Source: Fibrobacterota bacterium (GTDB lineage Bacteria > Fibrobacterota > Fibrobacteria > UBA5070). From it: a DNA stretch of 64,000 nucleotides. The stretch covers positions 558,001 to 622,000 of the forward strand of contig JADKBN010000029.1 of NCBI GenBank assembly GCA_016715065.1, read 5' to 3'. The position numbers were made by a program, and so were the translations under genes. Below the pieces are notes generated by a model. That model was given only the letters and a program-made list of their open reading frames with translations. It was not told the DNA's origin and did not search any database. Shown piece by piece: positions 7,375-16,540 of the stretch (positions are counted from its first letter, which is position 1; the number at the start of each line of letters is the position of its first letter).

Positions 7375-9569
7375 GGGGTGGCTTGCGGAGGAAGGGCGAC
7401 GAGGTGTTGGGACTGGTTCATCTCGGATAGGGCCAGGTGGAAGGCCAGGGTGGACTCCGCGCCTTGGTTCTCGTTGACCCGGTCTTCGTGCAGACCGTCG
7501 CCGCAACCACCGGTGGTGGAATCGTACAGTGCCAATCCCAAATCGTTCCTGCCCAGGAACCACTCGAAGGCGCGACGTGCCTCCGTTTGCCAGAAGGGCT
7601 CCAGAGTGGCCTTGTAGGCCTCCAGGCAGGCCGAGACCATGGCCTGGGCTTCCACGGGCTGCTGATCGAAATGGGCCCTGGTGCCGCCCTGGATGTAGAA
7701 TCCCTGGCTCCCGATGGGACGGAAATTGCCTTCCTGGGTGCGCTGGATGGAGGCGAGCCAATGCAGGGATTCCAGTCCGATCCGCAAGGCCTCGGGGTGG
7801 TTCATCCAGCGGCCGCTTCCAATCAACGCCTGCGAAAGCCGGGAATTGTCGTAGGTGGCGGACGTCTCGAACCAGGGCCACTGCGGGGTGGAGGCCTCGT
7901 TCCAGATGCGGATCAGCCGATCGGTGAGAAGCGTGCGGATCGCACCGATATGATCGTCGGTCGGGGTGTCGCGGAAGAATTCGTGGATGCCCAACAGCGC
8001 GAAGGCCCAGGCTCTGGGTGAAGAGAACGATTCCACGGCCGCCAAGGCGGGTTCGAGGAGCTTCACGCAAAGCCTTCGGTGGCCTTCGTTGCGCGAACGT
8101 GCCGCGCCGAACCCCAGCGCCCAGATGGCCCTGGCATGGCTGTCTTCGCTACCCGCTTCTTCCAGCCACAGCCTGCCGTGGCTCATGAAGTTGCGGAATC
8201 TTCCGGTGTTGGGCTGGAAGGCGGCGGCCAGAAACGCGAGATAGCTGGTGGACAAACGATCGAGGTTTTCCGTGTGGGATTCGCCGACCAGCTCGCCCAG
8301 GAGACAGCTCAAGATGAATGCACGTGCGTTGTCGTCCGTGCAATAGCCTTCGCTGAAATTGGGCACGTTGAAGATCGCGTGCTGGAAGATGCCCGTGCTG
8401 TCGCTCATGCGCAGGATGTGGTCCAAGCGTAGCGGCGGCAGATCGTAAGGACGGCTGGCGAGGGTCCATCCCGCGAAAGCGGTTCTGGAAGCCGTTTTGC
8501 GGTCGGCGCGTGCGTGCTGGAACGATTCCAGGTAGCGATCCGCCACGGCCGGCCAGATCATCTCCCGTCCCATCCGGTGGGCTTCGATGCGGGTTTTTTC
8601 CAGCCGGGCCGGATCATCCAGGAAGGAGCATACGGCGGAGGCGATCGCCTTGGGGTCGCGGAACGGCACCAGGATGCCGCGATCTTCCGCCAACAGTTCC
8701 TGCGCGTGCCAATAGGGTGTGGAGACCACCGCCTTGCCCGCGCCGAACACGTAGGCGAGGGTGCCCGAGGTGATCTGTTCCTGGTTCAGGTACGGGGTCA
8801 GGTAGATGTCCGTGGCGCCGATGAACTCCGCGAGATCCTCCAGCGAAACGAACTGGTTGTAGAAGATGACGTTTTCTTTCACGTTGCGATCGGCGGCGAG
8901 TCGTTCCAGCCCCAGGCGGTACTTCTCGCCTTCGCGGGCGATCAGGTTGGGGTGCGTGGCACCCAGAACCAGGTAGACCGTGCCGGGATGTCGTTTGACA
9001 ATTTCCGGTAAAGCCTCGATGGCGTACTCGATCCCTTTTCCCGGTCCGAGCAGTCCGAAGGTCATCAGGACGGGACGACCTTCCACACCGAACTGGGATT
9101 TGGAGGCGGCGGCATCCGCGAAGGGAATGTCGGGGATCCCGTGGGGAATCACATCGATCTTGGAGGCGGGGATTCCGTAGGTTTCCTGCAGGATCTGGGA
9201 GCCTTTGATGGCCATCACCACCAGCCGGTCGCTTCGCTGCGCGAGCTCGTCCATCACCTTGCGCTGCACGGGGCTGGGGTCGCGCAGCACCGTGTGGAGG
9301 GTGGTGACCACGGGCATCCGGACTTCCTTCAGAAGGGCCAGGATGTGGCTTCCCGCCGGCCCTCCGTAGATGCCGAATTCGTGCTGGACACACAAAACGT
9401 CGGTGTTGTCGAAGTTGAGGAAGTCCGCCGCCCTCCGGTAGGAATCGAGTTCCTTTTCCAGGATCTCGAAGCGCACGCGCGGCGGATAGTCGTAGCCTTC
9501 GATCTTGTCGTTCATCGCACCGGCAAAACACCGGGCTTCCGGCAGGGCGGTGCTCACGGATTCGCACAA
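7371..9569 (-). CDS. GT4-type glycosyltransferase fused to an alpha-toroid-like domain
   Basis: About 730 residues in two parts. The N-terminal half is a GT-B glycosyltransferase: QHEFGIYGGPAGS, PVVTTLHTVL, IDVIPHGI, LMTFGLLGPGKGIEYAIEAL and the donor-site TPYLNQEQITSGTLAYVFGAG region. The second half (from about residue 370) is helix-rich with repeated W and H motifs (YCTDDNARAFILSCLL, PQWPWFETSATYDNSRLSQAL), resembling an (alpha/alpha) toroid. The start is uncertain. The family's opening strand (RIAFVGGFAPRRCGIATF) is encoded upstream of the TTG at 9569, up to about 9660, where the frame offers only CTG codons. A CTG start at 9656, or a base error linking to the ATG at 9687, would restore it. 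Confidence 0.85.
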   Translation of the reverse strand: MCESVSTALPEARCFAGAMNDKIEGYDYPPRVRFEILEKELDSYRRAADFLNFDNTDVLCVQHEFGIYGGPAGSHILALLKEVRMPVVTTLHTVLRDPSPVQRKVMDELAQRSDRLVVMAIKGSQILQETYGIPASKIDVIPHGIPDIPFADAAASKSQFGVEGRPVLMTFGLLGPGKGIEYAIEALPEIVKRHPGTVYLVLGATHPNLIAREGEKYRLGLERLAADRNVKENVIFYNQFVSLEDLAEFIGATDIYLTPYLNQEQITSGTLAYVFGAGKAVVSTPYWHAQELLAEDRGILVPFRDPKAIASAVCSFLDDPARLEKTRIEAHRMGREMIWPAVADRYLESFQHARADRKTASRTAFAGWTLASRPYDLPPLRLDHILRMSDSTGIFQHAIFNVPNFSEGYCTDDNARAFILSCLLGELVGESHTENLDRLSTSYLAFLAAAFQPNTGRFRNFMSHGRLWLEEAGSEDSHARAIWALGFGAARSRNEGHRRLCVKLLEPALAAVESFSSPRAWAFALLGIHEFFRDTPTDDHIGAIRTLLTDRLIRIWNEASTPQWPWFETSATYDNSRLSQALIGSGRWMNHPEALRIGLESLHWLASIQRTQEGNFRPIGSQGFYIQGGTRAHFDQQPVEAQAMVSACLEAYKATLEPFWQTEARRAFEWFLGRNDLGLALYDSTTGGCGDGLHEDRVNENQGAESTLAFHLALSEMNQSQHLVALPPQATP

Positions 9570-9756
9570 ATCGTGGGTGAACGTGGCGATCCCGCAGCGG
9601 CGGGGAGCGAAGCCTCCGACGAATGCGATGCGTCGCAGGCTTGCGGGCGGGGTCAGGATGCTGTCTTCAAACGTGGCGATCTGTCATAACTGTTATATAG
9701 CCCCCTCGGGGCGGGATCGCGAGAAATGTGGAAAGAAAGACGGCCTGGTCCGATGG

Positions 9757-9784
9757 ATTGTCACGAATTGCGCGGCATTGTCAA
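9757..9784 (+). promoter_or_regulatory. Candidate upstream activator site of the nas unit
   Basis: Two direct copies of ATTGTCA (9757-9763 and 9777-9784, the second extended to ATTGTCAA) start 20 bases apart, about two helical turns. They lie 63-90 bases ahead of the -24 element at 9847. The same word, in either strand, recurs before the nrt and nir units. Confidence 0.45.
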
Positions 9785-9846
9785 TCCGGATCCAGCGTCG
9801 AAGGAAAGTGTCCGAGACATTCATGGAAGGATTGGTCCAGGCCCAT

Positions 9847-9861
9847 TGGCGCACGTTTTGC
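9847..9861 (+). promoter_or_regulatory. Candidate sigma-54 (-24/-12) promoter of the nas unit
   Basis: TGGC at 9847-9850 and TTGC at 9858-9861 have the 11-base start-to-start spacing of the sigma-54 consensus TGGCACG-N4-TTGC. The GG and GC cores match; the intervening ACG does not. Transcription would begin near 9873, leaving a leader of about 95 bases before the ATG at 9967. The rest of 9690-9966 shows no gene. Confidence 0.45.
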
Positions 9862-9966
9862 GGTTCTCTGGATTGGCGCATCCAGCCGTGCCCGGTCCGA
9901 CCGGTCGTTTGGGTCTCCTCTGGAGTGGGTTCCCTGCGGAACTTCGCTCTCTCCGGGAGCAAATCC

Positions 9967-11620
9967 ATGCAAACCAGTCGAAATTTGTCTCCGGCCCTCG
10001 ATGCGGATCACCAGGGATCGTTGGCTTCCGGAGGTGACGCGCCAAGGAACACGGGGGCGAGAACCAAGGCGACTCTCGGCGCGTTTTCCCTTCCGTTGGA
10101 AGCCCAGATCGCCCAGGCGCTTCAGAAAAGCGCGGATCTCACGGCCGTCGAGCGGTTCTCGCAATGGCATCGCGAGGAGATCGCCCATGCCCACGGCGCT
10201 TTCTACAAGGACATGCTACCTGCCTCGCCTCCTGCGCCCGGCCAGCAGTATGCCTTCGAAGTGGACTTGGACAAGTGTTCTTCGTGCAAGGCTTGCGTGG
10301 TGGCCTGCCATTCCCTGAATGGCCTGGACGAAGGGGAAAGCTGGAGGTCGGTGGGATCCCTGGTCGGACCGCAGGAGCGGATCACGGTCACGTCGTCCTG
10401 CCACCACTGCGTGGATCCGGGTTGCGCCAGCGGCTGTCCCACCCTGGCCTACCAGAAGGACGAGTTGACAGGAATTGTAAAGCACCTGGACGATCAATGC
10501 ATGGGCTGCCAGTACTGCACCTGGACCTGCCCGTACGACGCCCCCAAGTGGAACGATCGACTGGGAATCGTGCGCAAGTGCGACATGTGTCAGAGTCGTC
10601 TGAAGGTGGGCGAGGCTCCCGCGTGCGTGCAGGCGTGTCCCAGCCAGGCCATCCGCGTGGTCGTGGTGGAAACGGCGAAACTGGAGGCGGACCCGAACCT
10701 GGGCACCGTGCTCCCCGGAATCGTGGCACCCCAGCGCACGCGGCCGACCACCACCTACAAGGGAGTGCTCCCGCAAGGCCTCGAAGATGCGGGCTTGGCC
10801 GTCCTGCGATCCGAGCCCCCGCACACTCCGCTGGCCATTTTGCTGGTCCTGACCCAGTGGGCCGCAGGCTTGTGGGTCTTGCAGGCGGCATCCTTCGCCT
10901 GGGGGCATTCCCCCGCGGTGATGGCGTTTCCTGTCGCAGCCGCTCTCCTGCTCGCCGGGTTGGGGATCGGGGCGCTCCATCTGGGCAGACCCATGCATGC
11001 CTGGAAAGCCTTCCTGGGATGGCGCAGGTCCTGGTTTTCCCGCGAGGTCCTGGCCATGGGAAACGCGGTGCCATTCGCTTTGACCGCATCCCTTCCTGCG
11101 ACATGGCTTCCGCCCGCGATTCGCTACGGCGCCATGGGCATGGGGATGCTGTTCCTGCTCGCGGGGGTGGGATGTTCGGCCATGCTCTACATCGCCACGC
11201 CCAGGCCCGTGTGGGCCAGAGCCGCCACCGCGTGGCGCTTCGCCTGACGGCGCTGGGAGGTGCCATCATGACAGGAATTGTTGGCGCCGTTTCCGGGCTC
11301 CCATCCCTGCGATGGTGGCCCTGGCGGGAATCGCCATCGCCGCCAAATCGGTCCTGGAATGGAAGGATGCCCATGCGCCTGTGGCGGCGGAATTCGCTTT
11401 CGCCAGGCAGTCCGCGCTGTTGGCTGGGCCTTTGAATGCCCGATCGAACGCCAGATGGGCGTTGGTGGGAGTGGCTCTCTCGTTTCTCGCGCTGGCGCTG
11501 GCAACCGGTTGGATCATTGCCTGGATTCTGGCGATGGGCGCCAAGCTCGGAGCGGACCTGGTGGAGCGGGAACTGTTCTTCCGCGCCTGTCCGCCCACCC
11601 GCATGCCGGGAGGATGCTGA
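9967..11620 (+). CDS. Fe-S electron-transfer subunit fused to DmsC-type membrane anchor (frameshifted)
   Basis: A DmsB-like iron-sulfur protein joined to a DmsC/YnfH-like quinol-oxidising anchor. Four cysteine clusters are present: DKCSSCKACVVAC near residue 103, CHHCVDPGCASGCP, DDQCMGCQYCTWTCP, and CDMCQSRLKVGEAPACVQACP. From about residue 288, hydrophobic helices begin (LAILLVLTQWAAGLWVL ...). The frame stops at 11247, but the anchor continues as LTALGGAIMTGIVGAV in another frame and then as MVALAGIAIAAKSVLEW to the stop at 11620. Two lost bases, near 11245 and 11300, explain this. The ATG at 9967 has GGGAG upstream. The nasA start follows by one base, so this is the likely electron donor to NasA. 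Confidence 0.75.
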
Positions 11621-11621
11621 A

Positions 11622-13875
11622 ATGATCGACCTTCCGAATTTCCTCCGATCCTTCGATGGCCCTCTCTCCCGTTCATTGGAACGGACCAACGGCGCCTTCG
11701 CGCTTGGACAGATTCCGGCAAATATCCCGGTGCGTTCCACCACGACCTCCGTCTGCGGGTATTGTTCCACCGGATGCGGCCTCAACATCCATCTCGGGCC
11801 CGAAGGAGCCGTTTCGCTCACGCCGGATCCCACCTATCCTGTCAATCGCGGCACGGCATGCCCAAGGGGTGGGAAGCGCTGACCGTCCTGGACGCCCCCG
11901 ACAGGGGGACCGTACCGCTGCTCCTGGATCGCAAGACGGGCAAGCGCAGCGAAATCTCCTGGGCTCGCGCCATCGGGATCATGGTGGAGAAGTTCTCCGA
12001 CCTGCGCGAACGCGAGGGCGCCGAATCGGCCGCCTTCCTGAGTACGGGACAGATTCCGACCGAGGAGATGTTCCTGCTGGGCAGCCTCTGGAAATTCGGA
12101 CTGGGGTTCCTGCACGCCGATTCCAACACGCGCCAATGCATGGCCACCGCCCATGTGGCCTACAAACAGTCCTTCGGGTACGACGCCCCGCCCTTTTGCT
12201 ACGAGGACTTCGAGGAGTCGGACGTGCTGGTGTTCGTGGGCGCCAACCCATGCATCGCCCATCCCATCCTCTGGGAGAGGGTGATGCGAAACAAGAGGCA
12301 TCCCCTGATCGTGGTGGTGGATCCCCGGATGACGGAAACCGCGCAGACGGCGGGACTCCATGTGCAGCTGGCGCCGAAATCGGATCTCGCCTTGCTCTAT
12401 GCGGTCCTGCGCGAGGTGATCGATCGCGGTTGGGTGGATCGCGCATTCGTGGAGGCATCCACCACCGGTTTCGAGGCCTTGCGGGAATTCCTGGTGTCCA
12501 TCGACGTGGAAGCGACGAGGACCTCGGCCGGGATTTCCGTGGAGGTGTTCGAGGCCTTCGTGCAGTGCTTCCGGCCTGGACGCCGGGTCAGCTGCTGGTG
12601 GACCATGGGAGTGAACCAATCCCACGAAGCTGTACGCACGGCGCAAGCGCTGATCAATCTGTGCTTGGCGACCGGCAACATCGGAAAGCCCGGGACCGGA
12701 CCCAATTCCATCACGGGGCAGGCCAACGCGATGGGGTCGCGGTTGTATTCGAACACATCCTCGCTGGTGGGGGGGCGAGATTTCCAGAATCCAGGCCACC
12801 GGGCGGAAGTGGCGCGGATCCTGGGGTTGGACGAAAGTTCCATTCCCACCAGTTCAGGAATGGCCTACGATCAGATCCTCGATTCCGCCGTGGACGGAAA
12901 AATCAAGGCGCTGTGGGTGGTGGCCAGCAATCCGGCGCATACCTGGATCGGCTCGGGCACCTTCCAGCGCGTGCGCGAGAAGCTGGAATTCCTGGTGGTC
13001 CAGGACATGTATTGGAACACGGAAACCGCGCAGATGGCCGACTTGTACCTGCCCGCCGCGGGCTGGGGGGAGAAGGAAGGAACCCAGATCAATTCCGAGC
13101 GTCGCATCGGCCTGACAAAACGTGTCAAGCGCCCTCCCGGCCAGGCCATGGCCGATTTCGAGATCTTCCGTCTGGTGGGAATGGCAAGCGGGTTGGGCGA
13201 GTGGTTTGGTCGGCTATCCTCGCCGGAAGCCGCTTTCGGGCTGATGAAGGATCTTTCCAAGGGGCGACCGCACGATTTCACGGGAATCAAGGGGTATGTC
13301 CATGTCGATGCGGCGGGGGGGATCCAATGGCCCTACCCCGAAGGTGGTTTCGCGGATACCCGAACACAGTTGCCTCGCGATGGCCTGCCTCCCGAATTCA
13401 GGGGTGTGGTGTCGGGGGATGAAGGCGGACGTCGGCTGTTTGGATCGGGGAAATTCGTCACCGCCGATGGTAAAGCCAAGTTCCTGTTCGATCCCCGAGA
13501 GCTCCAGAGGAACCCACCGATGGCACCTACGATCTGGTCCTGATGACCGGGCGAGGGGCTTCTTCGCAATGGCATACCCTCAGCCGCACGAACAAATCCG
13601 CCGTGTTGCGCAACCTTTCGCCGACCGAACTCCTTCTGCAGATGAACCCCCAGGACGCTGCCCGAGCCGGGATCCACAGCGGTGAAATGGTCTGGGTGGC
13701 CTCCCGAAGGGGGCGTTTGCGGGTGCGACTGGTGGCCACGGACCACCTCAGACCTGGCACGGTCTTCCTTCCCATGCACGATCCCCGCGTGAACATCCTT
13801 ACCTTTCCATCCTTCGACCCCTATAGTCGCGAGCCTTCCTACAAGCACGCGGCGGTTCGGGTGGAGAAAGGATGA
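11622..13875 (+). CDS. nasA: Assimilatory nitrate reductase catalytic subunit, molybdopterin oxidoreductase (frameshifted)
   Basis: Reduces nitrate to nitrite with a bis-MGD molybdenum cofactor. The N-terminal [4Fe-4S] motif VCGYCSTGCGLNIH (residues about 44-56) with a fourth cysteine in TACP near 79 is of NasA/NapA type. Further on come DSNTRQCMATAH, VDPRMTETAQ, HLQL-type repeats and KPGTGPNSITGQANAMG. The frame breaks near 11866 (ACP reads on as KGWEAL one frame over) and near 13510, where the C-terminal molybdopterin-binding domain continues as MTGRGASSQWHTLSRTNKSA to the stop at 13875. Both fit single lost bases in C runs. No N-terminal signal peptide is seen, which fits a cytoplasmic assimilatory enzyme. 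Confidence 0.82.
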
Positions 13876-13884
13876 TGGAACCGC

Positions 13885-14870
13885 ATGAGGATCGGCTTTC
13901 TGCCGCTGATGGACTGCGCACCACTGGTGATCGCACAGGAGGTTGGATTCTTCTCTCGCGAGGGAGTGGAGGTGACGCTGGGAAAGCTCCAGACGTGGTC
14001 GCAGTTGCTGGAGCGTCTCGAGCGCGGCGAACTGGATGGGGCGCACCTGTTGTCCACCATCCCCATTCTCGCCGCCTGCGGTGCCCAGGGAGTCTCGACC
14101 AGTTTGCAAACCGCCTGGGTTCTTTCCAGTTCCGCCAATTGCCTCACTTTGTCCAATCGGCTCTGCCGCGACGAGGTCAGGGACGCCCTGAACCTTTCAG
14201 GCTGGCTGCAGGCGCATCCGGTCGCCAACCTCCGTTTTGGCGTGGTGATGGAGCGATCCACCCAGGAGCTCATGCTGCGCGATTGGTTGCAAGCGGGAGG
14301 GCTGGAGCTGGGATCGCGCATATCCATCGCGGTGTGCGCCCCGCAGGAGATGGCCGGAAAGCTGCGCGAAGGCCAGATTGACGGATTCTGTTCGGGTGAG
14401 CCGTGGAACCAGCGCGCCACCACCTCCAAGTTGGGAGGCATCGTGGCGCTGGGCAACGAAGTCCTGGGGAGCCATCCGGAAAAGGTCCTTGCCGTGCGCC
14501 AGGACTGGCACAAGTCCCATCTGCCCGAGCATCGTCGCGTGCTTCGTGCGCTCGCGAGCGCCTCGCAATGGCTGGAATCGCCGGACAATCTGGACGAGGC
14601 CACCCGGATCCTCGCCGACAAGGCCTACGTGAACACCCAGGCCCAGATCGTGCGGTCTTCGCTGGAGCGCAAACTGCAGGCGGGGTGGGAAGGGTGATCG
14701 AGAGCGACGGTTTCCTGCGGTTTCGCGGGATCAATCGACCCGAGTCCGCCCAATTCCGGCCCTTGCTGGAACGGCTTGTGTGGTGGGGACACCTTCCCAG
14801 CCAAGCCCTGGATTTCGAGTTGGACAAAATCTGCCTCGAAGGTTTCCATCGCGAGGTGTTCGCCGAATAG
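13885..14870 (+). CDS. Cytoplasmic NrtA/NasS-like nitrate-binding protein (frameshifted)
   Basis: A nitrate/nitrite-binding protein of the NrtA/NasS fold with no signal peptide. It opens directly with MRIGFLPLMDCAPLVIAQE, followed by GELDGAHLLSTIPI and QIDGFCSGEPWNQRA, the same blocks seen in the NrtA lipoprotein further on. Soluble members without export signal include NasS, the nitrate sensor that controls the antiterminator NasT; no NasT is seen in this window. The frame ends at 14697, but the expected tail (IESDGFLRFRGINRP ... HREVFAE) follows in another frame to 14870, so one base appears lost near 14690. It starts 9 bases after nasA and is probably co-transcribed. Confidence 0.72.
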
Positions 14871-14899
14871 TCGTGCGTGGAGGTGTTGGCGCCGGAGGA

Positions 14900-14946
14900 C
14901 GCCCCCCCGGGGCGGGGGGGGCCCGCCCCCGGGGGGGGCCCCGGCG
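14900..14946. other. 47-base pure G/C tract, probable sequence artefact
   Basis: Every base from 14900 to 14946 is G or C, in runs of up to nine, with self-complementary blocks of CCCCC and GGGGG. Nothing comparable occurs elsewhere in the window. It sits in the non-coding gap between the nitrate-binding protein gene and nrtA, inside the stretch rich in frame breaks. It may be a misassembled or badly read hairpin. Confidence 0.6.
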
Positions 14947-14990
14947 ACGGTGTTTCCTTTTCGGGCGCGATTACAGGATCAGGGCATCCA

Positions 14991-15012
14991 TTGACAATCC
15001 TGCGCGTTGACA
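14991..15012 (+). promoter_or_regulatory. Candidate upstream activator site of the nrt unit
   Basis: TTGACAAT at 14991-14998 and TTGACA at 15007-15012 form a direct repeat with 16-base period, 37-58 bases ahead of the -24 element at 15049. The word matches, in either orientation, those upstream of the nas and nir units. Confidence 0.45.
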
Positions 15013-15048
15013 CAACGGCAATCCAGGCCTGGGGACTCGGACGAATCT

Positions 15049-15064
15049 TGGCATAGGGATTGCA
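15049..15064 (+). promoter_or_regulatory. Sigma-54 (-24/-12) promoter of nrtABCD
   Basis: TGGCATA-GGGA-TTGCA fits the sigma-54 consensus TGGCACG-N4-TTGCW with only two mismatches outside the GG/GC core and exact spacing. Transcription would start near 15075, giving a leader of about 105 bases before nrtA. This is the best such site in the window. Confidence 0.65.
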
Positions 15065-15179
15065 ATAGGATCCAGTCGAGGCCAATGGTCTCGAGCAACT
15101 GGCGTCCGGTCCGTCCGATCCTCTTGCGCCGAACTCGTCGGACTTGGTTCGACGAACCACCGGATTGCAGGAGGATGAA

Positions 15180-16535
15180 ATGCGGGACACGAAACTCGTT
15201 GGGTTATACGGAAGCTTGGTCGGTGCCTGCCTGCTGGTCATGGGTTGCAACCAAAAAGCCCAGGAGGCCAAGCAGACTCCAGCCGTATTGGAAAAAGACC
15301 AAGTCACGCTGGGCTTCATCAAGCTGACCGATTGCGCTCCGCTGGTGTTGGCCAAGGAGCTGGGATATTTCGAGGATGAAGGCCTGAATGTCACCCTCCA
15401 AGCCCAGGCCAACTGGAAGGTTCTTCTGGATCGGGTGATCGATGGCCAGATCGACGGCGCCCACATGCTGGCGGGACAGCCTTTGGGAGCCGCAGTGGGG
15501 GTCGGCACCGCAGGTGACATCGCGGTGGTGGCGAGCCTGGATCTCAACGGCAACGCCATCACGGTTTCCAACAAGCTTTGGGAGTCGGTGGCCTCCTCCC
15601 TTCCCAAGGATAGCGCGGGGAAGGTGAAACACCCCATTTCCGCCTCCTACCTTCGCCCGGCCATCGACGCGGCCAAGCGCAAGGGCACACCGGTGAAGTT
15701 CGGGATGGTCTTTCCCGTCAGCACCCACAACTACCAATTGCGCTATTGGTTGGCGGCGGGTGGAATCCACCCCGGCCTCTACTCGCAGGCCGACATCAAC
15801 GGGAACACGGGTGGGGATGTGTCGATTTCCGTCACCCCACCTCCCCAGATGCCGGCGACCATGGAATCGGGTACCATCGATGGGTATTGCGTGGGAGAAC
15901 CTTGGAACCAACAGGCGGTGACCAAGTCCATCGGCGTTCCCGTGATCGCGAGCCTGGACATCGCCATGGATCACGCGGAAAAGGTGCTGGGCCTCCGCGC
16001 GGATTTCCTGCAGAAGAACCCCAATACCACCGTGGCCATCACCAAGGCGATCCTGCGCGCCCAAAAGTGGCTCGACACCCTGGCCAACCGCCCCAAGGCG
16101 GTTTCGATCCTGGCTCGCGGCGAATATGTGGGAGCCGATAGCGCCGTGATCGCCCATTCCATGACCGGCACGTTCGAGTACGCCAAGGGCGACATCCGGC
16201 CGGCGGAAGACTTCAACGTGTTCTGGAATCGGCAGGCATCGTTCCCCTTCTACTCCGACGCCATCTGGTACCTCACGCAGATGCGCCGTTGGGGGCAGAT
16301 CACCGAAGCCAAGCCCGATTCCTTCTACCTGGGAATCGCCCGCAAGGTGTACCGTCCCGAGGTGTGGAAGAAGGCCGCCGAAGCACTGGTGGCCGACGGC
16401 CTGTTGAACGCCTCGGAGATCCCCTCGACAGACGGATTCCGTCCTGCCACCAAAGGGTTCATCGACGCCATCGCCTTCGATGGAAAAGTTCCCAACGCCT
16501 ACCTCGCGAGCTTGCCGCTCGGAAACAAGGAGTGA
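15180..16535 (+). CDS. nrtA: Nitrate ABC transporter substrate-binding lipoprotein
   Basis: 451 residues. A lipoprotein signal ends in LVMGC with the lipid-anchored cysteine at residue 23. The mature part carries the NrtA blocks VTLGFIKLTDCAPLVLAKELGYF, GQIDGAHMLAGQPL, KFGMVFPVSTHNYQLRYWLAAGG, GTIDGYCVGEPWNQQAV and the C-terminal FPFYSDAIWYLTQMRRWGQ. It binds nitrate or nitrite outside the inner membrane. The ATG at 15180 follows GGAGGATGAA, which decides against the earlier in-frame ATG. It is intact, unlike most neighbours, and nrtB follows after 5 bases. Confidence 0.93.
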   Translation: MRDTKLVGLYGSLVGACLLVMGCNQKAQEAKQTPAVLEKDQVTLGFIKLTDCAPLVLAKELGYFEDEGLNVTLQAQANWKVLLDRVIDGQIDGAHMLAGQPLGAAVGVGTAGDIAVVASLDLNGNAITVSNKLWESVASSLPKDSAGKVKHPISASYLRPAIDAAKRKGTPVKFGMVFPVSTHNYQLRYWLAAGGIHPGLYSQADINGNTGGDVSISVTPPPQMPATMESGTIDGYCVGEPWNQQAVTKSIGVPVIASLDIAMDHAEKVLGLRADFLQKNPNTTVAITKAILRAQKWLDTLANRPKAVSILARGEYVGADSAVIAHSMTGTFEYAKGDIRPAEDFNVFWNRQASFPFYSDAIWYLTQMRRWGQITEAKPDSFYLGIARKVYRPEVWKKAAEALVADGLLNASEIPSTDGFRPATKGFIDAIAFDGKVPNAYLASLPLGNKE

Positions 16536-16540
16536 GGGCC

